Made by a program: the position numbers and the translations under genes
Part shown: positions 9,141 to 18,367 of the stretch, piece after piece
Layout of the letters: the number at the start of each line of letters is the position of its first letter
Numbering within the stretch: the stretch's first letter is position 1
Notes under the pieces: model-generated
The model's database searches: none
What the model was told of the DNA's origin: nothing
The model's input: the letters and a program-made list of their open reading frames with translations, nothing else
Source of the DNA: Paenibacillus albicereus
GTDB lineage: Bacteria; Bacillota; Bacilli; Paenibacillales; Paenibacillaceae
Length of the DNA stretch: 64,000 nt
Direction of reading: 5' to 3'
Assembly: GCF_012676905.1 (NCBI RefSeq)
Contig: NZ_CP051428.1
Coordinates: 983,001 to 1,047,000 of the forward strand

Positions 9141-10571
9141 TTACTTGGCGTCCTCCAGCAGATGCTCGCCGGCGATGCCGGGCGAGGTCATCGCATACGG
9201 ATTGAGAATTTCGGTCATCTCCTCCGGCGTGAGCAGGCCGCGCTCGAGGATGAGCTCGCGGATCGTCAAGCCGGTCGCGAGCGCCTCCTTGACGAGCTGG
9301 GCCGCGACCTCGTAGCCGAGATGCGGGTTGAGCGCGGTCACGATGCCGAACGAGTTCGCCACATAGCTCTCGCAGCGCTCGCGGTTCGCCTGCATGCCCT
9401 CGACGGCATGGCGGAGGAACACGTCGACGCCGTTGCGCAGAATCTTGAGCGACTGCAGCAGGTTGAAGGCGATGACCGGCCCCATGACGTTGAGCTCGAA
9501 CTGTCCGGCCTCGCACGCCATGCACAGCGTATGGTCGTTGCCCATCACCTGGAACGCGACCTGGTTGACGACCTCGGCCATGACGGGATTGACCTTGCCC
9601 GGCATGATCGACGAGCCCGGCTGGCGCGGCGGCAGCGACAGCTCGGCCAGTCCGACGCGCGGACCGGACGCCATCAGGCGGATGTCGTTGCAGATTTTGG
9701 ACAGGTTGACCGCGCATACCTTGAGGGCGGCCGACAGCTCGGTGTAGGCGTCGCTGTTCTGCGTGGCGTCGACGAGATCGTCGGCGGCGCGGATCGGCAA
9801 CCCCGTCTGCTCCTGCAGATGGGCGATGACGGCGGAAATGTACTCCGGCTTGGCGTTGAGCCCGGTGCCGACGGCCGTGGCGCCCATGTTGACGGTCAGC
9901 GCATGGATGGCCGCGCTGCGGATGCGGGCGATATCCCGGCCGAGCACGGCGGCGTAGGCGCCGAATTCCTGGCCGAGACGGATCGGCACGGCATCCTGCA
10001 GATGCGTGCGGCCCATCTTGATGACGTCGTCGAACTCGTCGCGCTTGGCGAGGAAGCCGTCCTGCAGCGCCTGCAGCGCTTCGAGCAGATGCTGGGTCAG
10101 CGTATGCGCGGCGATGCGCAGCGCGGTCGGGATCGCATCGTTCGTCGACTGCGACATATTGACGTGGTTGTTCGGGCTGCAATGGAAATAATCGCCTTTG
10201 TCCCGGCCGAGCAGCTCAAGCGCCCTGTTGGCCAGCACCTCGTTCATATTCATATTGATGGACGTTCCGGCGCCTCCCTGGATGCTGTCGACGATGAACT
10301 GGTCGAGCAGCTGCTGCTCGATCACCTCTTCGGACGCCTTCACGATCGCTTCGCCGATCGTCGTCTGGAGCAGATGGACGTCCATGTTGGCGCGGGCGGC
10401 GGCCTTTTTCACATGGGCCAGCGCGACGAGCAGCTCCGGATGGATCGGCACGCCGGTGATCGGGAAGTTTTCGACGGCACGGAGCGTCTGGATGCCGTAA
10501 TAGGCGCTCTCCGGGACTTCTTTTTCTCCAAGAAAATCATGCTCGAGTCGATACGCCATCTTCACATTCAT
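9141..10571 (-). CDS. aspA: Aspartate ammonia-lyase (aspartase)
   Basis: The 476-residue protein is a fumarase/aspartase superfamily member that converts L-aspartate to fumarate and ammonia. Seen: YRLEHDFLGEKEVP near the N-terminus, GGAGTSINMNMNEV, the SPNNHVNMSQSTND loop, MGRTHLQDAVP, and the superfamily signature GSSIMPGKVNPV. It resembles Bacillus AnsB throughout. The frame is open to 10643, but homology begins at MNVKMAYRLE. The AAGGG at 10572-10576 fits the in-frame GTG at 10565 better than ATG 10571, so the exact start is uncertain by a few codons. With ald nearby, this part of the chromosome handles amino-acid deamination. Confidence 0.95.
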   Translation of the reverse strand: MNVKMAYRLEHDFLGEKEVPESAYYGIQTLRAVENFPITGVPIHPELLVALAHVKKAAARANMDVHLLQTTIGEAIVKASEEVIEQQLLDQFIVDSIQGGAGTSINMNMNEVLANRALELLGRDKGDYFHCSPNNHVNMSQSTNDAIPTALRIAAHTLTQHLLEALQALQDGFLAKRDEFDDVIKMGRTHLQDAVPIRLGQEFGAYAAVLGRDIARIRSAAIHALTVNMGATAVGTGLNAKPEYISAVIAHLQEQTGLPIRAADDLVDATQNSDAYTELSAALKVCAVNLSKICNDIRLMASGPRVGLAELSLPPRQPGSSIMPGKVNPVMAEVVNQVAFQVMGNDHTLCMACEAGQFELNVMGPVIAFNLLQSLKILRNGVDVFLRHAVEGMQANRERCESYVANSFGIVTALNPHLGYEVAAQLVKEALATGLTIRELILERGLLTPEEMTEILNPYAMTSPGIAGEHLLEDAK

Positions 10572-10684
10572 CCCTTCTGCAATTCCGTCTCTCGTACAAG
10601 CCGAGGGTGAAGCCGGGCCGATTCTACCATGCGCCGCAGCCATCCGTCAAAAACGCGCGCTAATGCTCTGCCGCGAAACAGAAA

Positions 10685-10725
10685 GCGTCCTTCGCGGGCA
10701 GGAGGCTGCCTCGCGCGAAGGACGC
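10685..10725 (-). terminator. Terminator of the GNAT gene
   Basis: GCGTCCTTCGCG (10685-10696) pairs with CGCGAAGGACGC (10714-10725). On the minus strand it is followed by TTTCTGTTT. Confidence 0.75.
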
Positions 10726-10766
10726 GCAAGCCGTCGGCCGCTCCCGCTCGGGCAGGCGGCCGTCAG

Positions 10767-12227
10767 TCAAATATAGCTGAGCCCGGCCGTATAGGGGAAC
10801 GGGAGGGGGAAGTAGCTCCGCAGCAGTCCGGCCTCCGCATCGGTCAAAGGCAGGTGGCGGGCGGACCCGCTCTCGGAGCCGGCTTGGGCCGGTCGTCCGG
10901 CCTCGGCATCCCGAGGGCTGCCGGAGCTGTCGGGCCGAGCGGAGCCTGCGCCGCGAACCGCGCCGCCGGCCTCCCTCGCGGCGGCCGACTCCGCCTCCGC
11001 CGTCCCGCCCGCCGCCGCGACGGCAAGAGCGGGCAGCGGATCGGCGGAGTCGAGCCGGCGCTCCTCGGCCTGCTGCCGGACAAAGGCGTCCGGGCCGTCG
11101 TCCGGCTCGGCGTCGGGACCGTCGAACAGCAGCAGCGTCCAGTCGCGTGCGCTCAGCGGGATGAGGCGGCCGTCCAGCACGAGCGCATGCTCGTCCTCGG
11201 CCAGCCGCTCGACCGTCCAATCCGGAATCTCGCCCCCGGCTGCGGCCGCGATGGCGGCGAAATAAGGCTGCAGCTGGCTCCAGAGCAGCGGCAGGTTCAT
11301 GATGCGGACGGTGCCCTGGTTATGGCTGCTGGTGTAAGGGTGCCCCTCCAGCAGGTCCATCATACGGCGCTCATGGGCGGAGGCGAACAGCAGCAGCGAG
11401 GAAAGTCCCAGCTGCCGCATCGCTTCGCGCGCCAAAGGCAGGACGCGGTCGGCCTTGCCCCCCCATTCGACGACGAACGGCTCCAGATCGGAGCCTGGGG
11501 GGATCGGTCCCGCCGCGATGACGACGTAGGCGAGCAGCTGCTCGCCGGCCTCGGCGACGTACACCTCGTGATGGAAGCCGTACATGGCGGCGACCGCCTC
11601 GCTCGCCAGCTCGGACGCGAAGTCGGGGATGCTCCGCAGGTAGCCGGCCGGCTTGGCGTCGGCAAGCGCCTTGAGCCGGAACCAGTCGTCGACGTCCATC
11701 GGACGGACGCGCAGATTCGGCGGGAGCGCCTGCGGCCGGCCCGGCGAGCCGTCGATGCGGTACCGGCGTACCGATCCGAACGCGTAGCAGCCGTTGCGCC
11801 GGTAGAGGGAGCGCGTGCCGGAGACGAGCATGAGCGCCGCCTCCATCCGCTCCGCTCGGTGGAAGGCCTCGTGAAGCAGCACGCTCGCGTGCCCCTGTCC
11901 CCGGTAGTCAGGATCGGTGCAGACGGAGCCGAGCGCGCAGGCGCTCAGCAGCGCGGGACCGATCCGGATCTGATGGGGGACGAACCCGATGAACGAGACG
12001 AGGCGCCCGTCCTCGACGATGCCGAGCGACAAGCCGATCGACGGATCGAAGATGCGGGGAAAGCTTGTCCCCATCGAAGGCTCGCCCTCCTCGCGGAAGA
12101 TGCGATCCGCGAGGGCGGCGGCTTCTTCGAGCTCTTGGCGGCTCAGGCGGCGGCGCAGCTGCTTCATGACGGTCTCCAACTCCTTTGGCGGCAGGGTGTG
12201 GATAAGAAGGGCTCGCGCGGCGGGCAT
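10767..12227 (-). CDS. GNAT family N-acetyltransferase (Eis-like length)
   Basis: The 486-residue protein has a GNAT core in its first 160 residues: LGSVCTDPDYRGQGHASVLLHEA carries the acetyl-CoA-binding R/Q-x-x-G-x-G/A loop, followed by LVSGTRSLYRRNGCYAFG. A second domain follows, and then a low-complexity Ala/Gly/Ser/Glu-rich linker (about residues 385-460) before a short conserved-looking tail. Length and bipartite build recall Eis-type acetyltransferases; the substrate is unknown. An alternative start is ATG 12167 (MKQLRRRLS), which has AAAGGAG and TTGGAG upstream and may be the true one. Confidence 0.75.
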   Translation of the reverse strand: MPAARALLIHTLPPKELETVMKQLRRRLSRQELEEAAALADRIFREEGEPSMGTSFPRIFDPSIGLSLGIVEDGRLVSFIGFVPHQIRIGPALLSACALGSVCTDPDYRGQGHASVLLHEAFHRAERMEAALMLVSGTRSLYRRNGCYAFGSVRRYRIDGSPGRPQALPPNLRVRPMDVDDWFRLKALADAKPAGYLRSIPDFASELASEAVAAMYGFHHEVYVAEAGEQLLAYVVIAAGPIPPGSDLEPFVVEWGGKADRVLPLAREAMRQLGLSSLLLFASAHERRMMDLLEGHPYTSSHNQGTVRIMNLPLLWSQLQPYFAAIAAAAGGEIPDWTVERLAEDEHALVLDGRLIPLSARDWTLLLFDGPDAEPDDGPDAFVRQQAEERRLDSADPLPALAVAAAGGTAEAESAAAREAGGAVRGAGSARPDSSGSPRDAEAGRPAQAGSESGSARHLPLTDAEAGLLRSYFPLPFPYTAGLSYI

Positions 12228-12254
12228 CCATCCACTCCAAATCTAGAAATCTAT

Positions 12255-12263
12255 CATATGCTA
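12255..12263 (+). promoter_or_regulatory. SigK/SigE-type -10 box upstream of the candidate spore-surface gene
   Basis: CATATGCTA fits the CATAnnnTA -10 consensus of the mother-cell sigma factors. It lies 31 nt before the ATG at 12294. A convincing -35 was not found. Confidence 0.4.
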
Positions 12264-12293
12264 TCCTATCCTAGTTGGAAAGGAGGGGTTCCC

Positions 12294-12725
12294 ATGTCCC
12301 GCTTCCTTGATCTCAAGACGAGCCAGAACGCCAGCTTCGCGAACTCGATCGCGATTCCCATCACGGTCATCAACACAAACCAGCTGATCGCCCAGCAGAC
12401 GCTGGACCTGACGCTCGGCGTGGCCGGCCAGACGCGGGTCGACTTCGTCGGCATGATGGCCATCCAGCTCGGCTTGCTGCCGGTGGCCACGACGGTGACG
12501 ATCAGCGTCGTGCGCGGCACGCTGCCGACCAGTCCGGTCATCTTCTCCGCCGCTCAGGTGCTTGACATCGCGCTTCTCGGACCTCAGACGATCAGCATCG
12601 CCGGCTCTGACTTCTTCGCTCCCAACACGGTTCAGACTTACACCGTATTCGTCTCCGTCACGGCGCTCGGCGCGACGCGCGTCGGCCCGGAAAGCTTCAA
12701 CTTCATCGGCTCCTCCGACACGTAG
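12294..12725 (+). CDS. Candidate spore-surface (exosporium-like) beta-rich protein
   Basis: This 143-residue protein has no signal peptide, is poor in charged residues and alternates Val/Thr/Ser/Ile in short beta-strand-like runs (DLTLGVAGQTRVDFVGMMAI; TVTISVVRGTLP; TYTVFVSVTAL). This texture is like Bacillus/Paenibacillus exosporium and spore-coat beta-barrel proteins, but I cannot name a family. ATG 12294 has an excellent GGAAAGGAGGGG 5 nt upstream. A mother-cell-type -10 box lies just before it, and a strong terminator follows the stop, so it is a monocistronic and probably abundant product (inference). Confidence 0.65.
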   Translation: MSRFLDLKTSQNASFANSIAIPITVINTNQLIAQQTLDLTLGVAGQTRVDFVGMMAIQLGLLPVATTVTISVVRGTLPTSPVIFSAAQVLDIALLGPQTISIAGSDFFAPNTVQTYTVFVSVTALGATRVGPESFNFIGSSDT

Positions 12726-12740
12726 GCCATACCGGAAAAA

Positions 12741-12780
12741 GAGAAAGCGGTCAGCAGCCCAGGGCTCTGACCGCTTTCTC
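12741..12780. terminator. Terminator after the candidate spore-surface gene
   Basis: GAGAAAGCGGTCAG (12741-12754) pairs with CTGACCGCTTTCTC (12767-12780), with a further AGCCC/GGGCT inside. It may serve both this gene and khtU on the other strand. Confidence 0.8.
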
Positions 12781-12811
12781 ATGGACCGGAGGGCGCCGGC
12801 CGGCGGATCCG

Positions 12812-14050
12812 TCAAGAGCTTGTTTCCGGAGCCTGCTCCTGCCGACGGTCGTAGCGGGCATTGAACTTGAAGATCGGATCGAGGATCCGGAACACGAGCT
12901 TGCTCTCCTTGGTCAGCAGCGGTCCGAGAATCGCCAGGATGAGCACGTACAGCGCGGCGAACGGCTGGATGATCGCGGCGAGGCCGCCGGCCAAGGCCAG
13001 ATTGGCCATGATGATCGAGAACTCGCCGCGGGCGACGATCGTCAGGCCGATCTTGGCCGAGGCGTACGGCGGGATGCCCGCGCTGCGTCCGGCGAGCATG
13101 CCGGCGGCGAAGTTGCCGACCAGCGTGATCGCGACAGCGCCGAGCGCCATCCATACGGCTCCGCCAAGGGCGGTCGGATCGATCGTCAGGCCGAAGCTGA
13201 AGAAGAACATCGCGCCGAAGAAGTCGCGGAACGGCAGGATGAGCTTCTCGATGCGATGGGCGTGCTGCGTCTCGGCCAGGACAAGCCCGACGAGCAGCGC
13301 GCCGATCGCCTCGGCGACGTGGATCGTTTCGGCGAAGCCCGCGATCAGGAACAGGGAGCCGAACACGATGAGCAGGAACAGCTCGTTGGAGCGGATATCG
13401 AGCCAGCGATTGAGCTGCGGGACGAGCTTGCGGCCGACGATGAGCACGCCGAGCATGAACACGAGCGCGATCAGCGCCGACAGCAGCACGCCGCCGAGGC
13501 TGGAGGACGAGCTGAGCACGAGGCCGGATACGATCGAGATGTACAGGGCCAGGAAGACGTCCTCGAACATGATGATGCCGAGGATCATCTCGGTCTCCTG
13601 GTTGGCGGTGCGCTTCAGGTCGACGAGCACCTTGGCCACGATCGCGCTGGAGGAGATCGTCGTGATGCCGGCGATGATGAGCACCTCGGACAGCGGCAGG
13701 CCGGTCAGGAAGCCGTACACCAGGCCTAGGGTGAAGTTGATCCCGATGTAGATGCTTCCTCCGGCCACGATGGACTTGCCGGACTTGATGAGCCGGCCGA
13801 CGGAGAATTCAAGGCCGAGGTACAGCAGCAGGAACAGGACGCCGATCCGGCCGAAGAAATGGATGAGCTCGGCGCTCTCGATGAAACGGAAGTCGAAGTA
13901 TCCGATCTTGAAGGCATGCGGTCCGACGAGCATGCCGACGATGATGTAGAAGGGGATGACGGAGAACTTGAGCTTGGCGGACAAGATGCCGGCCAGAGCG
14001 ACGAGGGCGACGGCGAGGCCGATCTCCATGACGAGTTGATCCATCGTCAC
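12812..14050 (-). CDS. khtU: K+/H+ antiporter membrane subunit KhtU (CPA2 family)
   Basis: The 412-residue protein has about 12 membrane segments and the CPA2 core (GITTISSSAIVAKVL; EAIGALLVGLVLAET). It would export potassium, or ammonium, in exchange for protons. It overlaps the end of the khtT-like gene by 4 nt (ATGA), so translation is coupled. In B. subtilis KhtTU is a K+ efflux system gated by the cytosolic KhtT subunit. The third partner, khtS, is not seen here. The C-terminus is short, with no fused TrkA-N domain, consistent with separate gating by KhtT. Confidence 0.92.
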   Translation of the reverse strand: MTMDQLVMEIGLAVALVALAGILSAKLKFSVIPFYIIVGMLVGPHAFKIGYFDFRFIESAELIHFFGRIGVLFLLLYLGLEFSVGRLIKSGKSIVAGGSIYIGINFTLGLVYGFLTGLPLSEVLIIAGITTISSSAIVAKVLVDLKRTANQETEMILGIIMFEDVFLALYISIVSGLVLSSSSSLGGVLLSALIALVFMLGVLIVGRKLVPQLNRWLDIRSNELFLLIVFGSLFLIAGFAETIHVAEAIGALLVGLVLAETQHAHRIEKLILPFRDFFGAMFFFSFGLTIDPTALGGAVWMALGAVAITLVGNFAAGMLAGRSAGIPPYASAKIGLTIVARGEFSIIMANLALAGGLAAIIQPFAALYVLILAILGPLLTKESKLVFRILDPIFKFNARYDRRQEQAPETSS

Positions 14051-14541
14051 TCACATCCGTTCTTCAGGATGTCGCGGAACGCCTTTTGCTGGCTGCGTTC
14101 GCCGGCTACGATCAGCAATGCCTCCTCGGTAAGGACCAGATCGGGTCCCGGGTTGATGTGCTTCGTGGCGCCGCCTCGTTCGACGACGGCCAGCACGCTG
14201 GCGCCGGAGCGGTTGCGGACGCCAAGCTGCCCGATCGTATGGCCTACGCTCTTGTACGCCGGCTCGACCCGGTACCACTCGATGATGAGGTCGTCCAGCA
14301 CCATCTCGATGTTCTCCAGCGCGCGCGGCTTGTACTGCATGCCGCCGACGATGGAGGCGAGCATGCGCGCCTCGTCGTCGTCGAGCGAGAAGACCGGCTT
14401 GAAGTCGTTGTCCCGATCCGCCTCCATATAGCACTCGCGGCGGCCGTCGTCATGCACGACGACGATCAGCACGTCTCCCCCGCGCGACTTGATTTGGAAT
14501 TTCTTGCCGATTCCCGGCAGATACGTCTCTCTGATGTCCAT
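14047..14541 (-). CDS. khtT: Antiporter regulatory subunit KhtT (RCK_C/TrkA-C domain)
   Basis: The 164-residue soluble protein has an N-terminal KhtT-type domain (TYLPGIGKKFQIKSRGGD) and a C-terminal RCK_C fold (IGQLGVRNRSGASVLAVVERGG ... GPDLVLTEEALLIVAG). KhtT proteins bind c-di-AMP through RCK_C and open KhtU, which links K+ efflux to the second messenger and pH (established for the family). It precedes and overlaps khtU. The ribosome site is GGAGG, 7 nt before ATG 14541. Confidence 0.92.
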   Translation of the reverse strand: MDIRETYLPGIGKKFQIKSRGGDVLIVVVHDDGRRECYMEADRDNDFKPVFSLDDDEARMLASIVGGMQYKPRALENIEMVLDDLIIEWYRVEPAYKSVGHTIGQLGVRNRSGASVLAVVERGGATKHINPGPDLVLTEEALLIVAGERSQQKAFRDILKNGCE

Positions 14542-14684
14542 ACATCTACCTCCTGTAGTGGGTTCTCTCCTCTAGTGCGTTAGCTTGCCGAAAAAAGCCG
14601 GATCCTATCGCATTCCGCTTGAAAAAGCAGAAAGCGTCCGCGCCGCGCGGCTTTAGCCGGGCGGGCGGGGATCAAGCCTTTGCG

Positions 14685-15086
14685 TCAGGCGGCATAAGAG
14701 GCGCTGCGTACAGGATCGAGCAGGCGGCGGACGAGGCGTCTGGCGATGGAAGGCGCGGTGCGCGCCCGGCGGGACCAGGGGGGAGCGGCGAAAAGAGCGG
14801 ACAAAAGCAGGATCGCGGCCGCTGCGGGAGGCAGCGCGAGAGCCGATGGAGCCGGCGGCGCGTCAGGACGCTGGAGCGCGCTCGCATGCTCCCGTTCGGC
14901 AGCGAACGAGCGGGCTGTCACCGGCACGCCGGTATCGAACGAGCGGGACATGACGCTTGTCGCGGCCGTCTCGGCGACGGCCGCTTCCGGCAGCAGGACC
15001 GGAGGGGTAGGGGTGGAGCAGATCAGGATGAGGACGACCAGCAGCAGCGTAAACCAGCGTGCGGACGAGCCCGGACGCATCATCAT
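14685..15086 (-). CDS. Hypothetical small membrane or secreted protein
   Basis: A 133-residue product with an N-terminal signal-peptide-like helix (SSARWFTLLLVVLILICS) and a second hydrophobic stretch near residues 84-102 followed by Arg-rich residues. No family is recognised. Support for a real gene: GGGGGGAAAGG lies upstream of the ATG triplet at 15086, with a TATAAT-like box about 40 nt further out. Against: Ala/Pro/Arg-rich composition of a kind common in spurious GC-rich frames. A cell-envelope location is the only inference possible. Confidence 0.45.
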   Translation of the reverse strand: MMMRPGSSARWFTLLLVVLILICSTPTPPVLLPEAAVAETAATSVMSRSFDTGVPVTARSFAAEREHASALQRPDAPPAPSALALPPAAAAILLLSALFAAPPWSRRARTAPSIARRLVRRLLDPVRSASYAA

Positions 15087-15150
15087 GACCTTTCCCCCCT
15101 TTTTGTTCGTTAATTACCCTTATTATACGGAATAAAAGCGATTTGGTGGC

Positions 15151-15188
15151 AAAAAACAGCCCTGGTCCTTGAAAATCAAGGTCAGGGC
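15151..15188 (-). terminator. Terminator of pepF
   Basis: GGCCCTGACCTTG pairs with CAAGGACCAGGGC (minus-strand order, one bulge) and is followed by GTTTTTTG. Confidence 0.8.
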
Positions 15189-15203
15189 CGGGGATGGAGG
15201 GGC

Positions 15204-16898
15204 TTAGAAGCTGCTGTCGTCGATGCTGTCCAACCAGCTGCCGATCTCGCCGATGACGCTCGTCACCGAGCCGTCCTCGAACGGAGAAAGCAGCCCTGCG
15301 CTGGCGGCCAGCGCGGTAAAGGACTTGCTGCCGCCGAGCCGGCAGAGCGCGAGATAGTCCTGCCAGGCGGAGTCGAAGTTTTCCCTCGAGCGCTTCCAGA
15401 ACTGGAAGGCGCACAGCTGGGCCAGCGTATAGTCGATGTAGTAGAACGGCGCTTGGTAGATGTGGCTCTGGCGCTGCCAGCGGCCGCCGCCTTCGAGGTA
15501 GGCGTTGCCGTCGAAGCTGCGATGAGGCGTGTAGATGCGCTCGATTTCCCGCCACTTGGCCTTGCGCTCGGCCGGCGTCGCTTCGGGATGCTCGTAGACG
15601 AAGTGCTGGAACTCGTCCACGCTCACGCCATAGGGAATGAAGCTGAGCGAGGAGGCGAGATGGTCGAAGCGGTATTTGTCGGTATCTTCCTTGAAGAAGA
15701 GCTCCATCCACGGCCAGGCGAGGAACTCCATGCTCATGGAGTGGATCTCCGCGGCCTCCATCGTCGGCCACAGGTACTCCGGAACTTCGAAGCCGCGGCT
15801 CATGTACACCTGGAACGCGTGGCCCGCCTCGTGCGTCAGCACGTCGATGTCGCCGGAGGTGCCGTTGAAGTTGGCGAAGATGAACGGAGATTCGTAATCG
15901 TAGATGTACGTGCAGTAGCCGCCGCCTTCCTTGCCCTTCTTGCTCAGCAGGTCGAGCAGCTCGCGATCGGACATGAACGTGAAGAACTCGTCGAGCTCGG
16001 GGCTCATCTCGCGGTACATGCGGCGGCCCTGCTCCAGAATCCAGTCGGGATCGCCCTTGGGCGTCGCGTTGCCGCTCTTGAAGCTGAAGCTCTCGTCGTA
16101 ATAATGGAGCTTGTCCACGCCGATGCGGACCTGCTGCCGCTCGGCCAGGCGTGTGGCGACCGGCACGATGTGCTCGCGCACCTGGCGGCGGAAGTTCGCG
16201 ACCATCGAGGCGTCGTAGTCGGTGCGGCCGAGCCGGTCGTAGCCGAGCTGCACGTAGTTCTCGTAGCCCAGCTTGCGGGCGATGCGGGTGCGCACCTGGA
16301 CCAGCTCGTCGTAGATGCGGTCGAGCTCGGCCTCATGGCCGGCGAGGAAGCCGAAGGCGGCCTCGCTGGCGTCTTTGCGGGTGGCGCGATCCGTCGATTG
16401 GGTGTAAGGGGTCAGCTGCGACAGCGTGCGCTCCTCGCCGTCGAACGGAATCTTGGCCGAGGCGATCAGCTGGCTGTACTCGGTGCGCAGCTTGTTCTCG
16501 AGCTGGAGGTCCTCGATGATCTCCGGCTTGAACGTCTTCAGCGCGAGCTCGGCCGAGCGCAGCAGCTGCGTGCCGTAGCGCTCCTCCAGTCCGGCGCGGA
16601 ACTTGGACTCCGTCAAGGCGCGGTAGTAGTCGGTGACATGCTCCTGCAGGATCGGCGACGTCTCGTCGGAGTAGTCCTGCTCGGCTTTGTAGAAGGCATC
16701 CTCGGTGTCGATGGAGTGGCGGATGTACACGAGCTGGAACATCGTATCGATCTCGTTGCGCAGCTTGTTCACGGCGGAGATCGCCTCCAGCTGTTCCTCG
16801 AGGCTGCCGGCGGCGCGCATGGCGCCGATCTTTTCCTTGAAGGCGCCGGCAACCGCATCGCGGTCCGGCCTTTCGTAGCGGTATTCGCTGAATTTCAA
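15204..16898 (-). CDS. pepF: Oligoendopeptidase F (M3 family metallopeptidase)
   Basis: The 564-residue cytosolic zinc peptidase cleaves short peptides. The zinc motif HEAGH is at about residue 353 (DVLTHEAGHAFQVY), followed by the conserved downstream glutamate region (MEAAEIHSMSMEFLAWPW), and by YIDYTLAQLCAFQFW near the end. Length matches the M3 oligoendopeptidase family of about 564 residues. The start is taken at TTG 16898 (LKFSEYRYERPD), with AGAGGTG 9 nt upstream; GTG 16901 is equally possible. The long upstream frame to 17027 lacks homology. No partner genes are adjacent. Confidence 0.93.
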   Translation of the reverse strand: MKFSEYRYERPDRDAVAGAFKEKIGAMRAAGSLEEQLEAISAVNKLRNEIDTMFQLVYIRHSIDTEDAFYKAEQDYSDETSPILQEHVTDYYRALTESKFRAGLEERYGTQLLRSAELALKTFKPEIIEDLQLENKLRTEYSQLIASAKIPFDGEERTLSQLTPYTQSTDRATRKDASEAAFGFLAGHEAELDRIYDELVQVRTRIARKLGYENYVQLGYDRLGRTDYDASMVANFRRQVREHIVPVATRLAERQQVRIGVDKLHYYDESFSFKSGNATPKGDPDWILEQGRRMYREMSPELDEFFTFMSDRELLDLLSKKGKEGGGYCTYIYDYESPFIFANFNGTSGDIDVLTHEAGHAFQVYMSRGFEVPEYLWPTMEAAEIHSMSMEFLAWPWMELFFKEDTDKYRFDHLASSLSFIPYGVSVDEFQHFVYEHPEATPAERKAKWREIERIYTPHRSFDGNAYLEGGGRWQRQSHIYQAPFYYIDYTLAQLCAFQFWKRSRENFDSAWQDYLALCRLGGSKSFTALAASAGLLSPFEDGSVTSVIGEIGSWLDSIDDSSF

Positions 16899-17111
16899 CA
16901 CGAGAGACACCTCTTTCGAATTCAAATGGAAATCCATCTCAATTATAGCGAACGGGCGGTGCCAGGTGGAGGGGAAATTCGCTGAAGGTAATTTTGCCCG
17001 GAAGGGGTCGCCGTCCGGAGCGCGCATGCGGCATGCCGGTAGACGCGCAATCGGGCGGCGGATGCGCTAGAATAGGGAGGATGGCTGCTTAGGGAAAGGA
17101 TGGCTTGCGAT

Positions 17112-18134
17112 ATGACGGGTACGAAGAGAACCGGGGAGGGCATCGGTCCGGAAAGCCGGGGACCGGCAGAGAGGCAGGAGCGGGCGGCGCGCGTCGCCGT
17201 CGCCGGCAGCCTCAACATGGATCTGGTCCTGCGCATGGACCGGATGCCCAAGGCCGGAGAGACGATCAGCGGCAGCGCGCTGCATACGCTGCCGGGTGGC
17301 AAGGGAGCGAACCAGGCGGCCGGCTGCGCTCGGCTCGGAGCGGAGACGGAGATGATCGGCCGCGTGGGGGCAGATGGATTCGGCGAGCAGCTGCTGGAGC
17401 AGATGCGGCGGATGGGCGTCGGAACCGCGGGCATCGGCGTCCATCCGGATGCGCCGACCGGCATCGCCTCGATCTATCACACGCCGGAGGACAACTGCAT
17501 CGTCATCGTCGCCGGCGCCAACGGGGAATGCGGCGAGGCGTGGGTGGAGAGCCGGCGCGAGTCGATCGAGCGCGCCGAGGTGCTGCTCGCCCAGCTGGAG
17601 ATTCCGCTGGACGGCGTGCGCGCCGCCTTGCGCATCGCCCGCGAGAAGGGCGTCCAGACGGTGCTCAATCCTGCGCCGGCGCGGGAGCTCCCGCAGGAGC
17701 TGCTGGAGCTGGCCGACTACATCACGCCGAACGAAACCGAGTTCGCCGCGCTGTCGGGGGCTTCTGCCGAGTCGGAGGACGAGCTCGCCGAGGCGATCGC
17801 CGCCTGGCAGGCCGGCATCGGCTGCCGCGTCATCGTGACGCGCGGCGCCGCCGGCTGCTCGTTCGTCGGCGAGGACGGACGGCTGGTGACGGTCCCGGCG
17901 CCGCGCGTCGAGGTCGTCGATACGACCGGAGCCGGCGATACGCTGAACGCGGCGCTCTGCGTCAAGCTGGCGGAGCTGGCCGCGCAGGGGCGGGCCGCCG
18001 GCGACGCCGAGCTGCTGGAGGCGCTGCGTTTCGCCGTGCAGGCGGCCTCGCTTGCAGTGACGCGCTTCGGCGCGCAGGACGGCTTGCCCTCCCGCGAGGA
18101 AGTCGAGGCGGCGCTCGGATCGCGGCGGACATAA
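17112..18134 (+). CDS. rbsK: Ribokinase-like PfkB carbohydrate kinase
   Basis: About 340 residues. Seen: the N-terminal PfkB region AVAGSLNMDLVLRMDRMPKAGET, the glycine pair in PGGKGANQA, and the C-terminal signature with the catalytic Asp (VVDTTGAGDTLNAAL, near residue 273). The features fit ribokinase (D-ribose to ribose 5-phosphate), but no rbs transporter or rbsD gene lies nearby, so another furanose or nucleoside substrate is possible. About 25 charged residues precede the domain. Start choice is uncertain: ATG 17100 abuts GGGAAAGG, and ATG 17112 gives a 12-nt spacing. A strong terminator follows. Confidence 0.85.
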   Translation: MTGTKRTGEGIGPESRGPAERQERAARVAVAGSLNMDLVLRMDRMPKAGETISGSALHTLPGGKGANQAAGCARLGAETEMIGRVGADGFGEQLLEQMRRMGVGTAGIGVHPDAPTGIASIYHTPEDNCIVIVAGANGECGEAWVESRRESIERAEVLLAQLEIPLDGVRAALRIAREKGVQTVLNPAPARELPQELLELADYITPNETEFAALSGASAESEDELAEAIAAWQAGIGCRVIVTRGAAGCSFVGEDGRLVTVPAPRVEVVDTTGAGDTLNAALCVKLAELAAQGRAAGDAELLEALRFAVQAASLAVTRFGAQDGLPSREEVEAALGSRRT

Positions 18135-18149
18135 GCCGTCGCGAATAGG

Positions 18150-18200
18150 AAAAAGGCGCTTCGAGTTCCAGGCGAAAGCCTGGGCTCGAAGCGCCTTTTT
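18150..18200. terminator. Terminator after the ribokinase-like gene
   Basis: AAAAAGGCGCTTCGAG pairs with CTCGAAGCGCCTTTTT, with an inner CCAGGC-GAAA-GCCTGG stem. Confidence 0.92.
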
Positions 18201-18367
18201 GGCGCGTCGACGCGTTCGGAAGCCGCGCTGGCGGACGGCTCGACGCGGCGTCAAGGAGCGCTTGCGCTCAAGCATCGCGCGGCGGCGGCGGTGATGAGCC
18301 GCTGACGGGAAGCACTGCCGTGCCCGCCGCGAGCGGCTCGCGGAAGCCGAGCGGGGACATGCTCCGT

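Noticed and set aside
10629-12725. A 698-residue + strand protein joining the GNAT region and the candidate spore-surface gene
   Set aside because: The first 550 residues are the antisense shadow of the GNAT gene. A strong ribosome site and promoter-like box show that the real gene starts at 12294.
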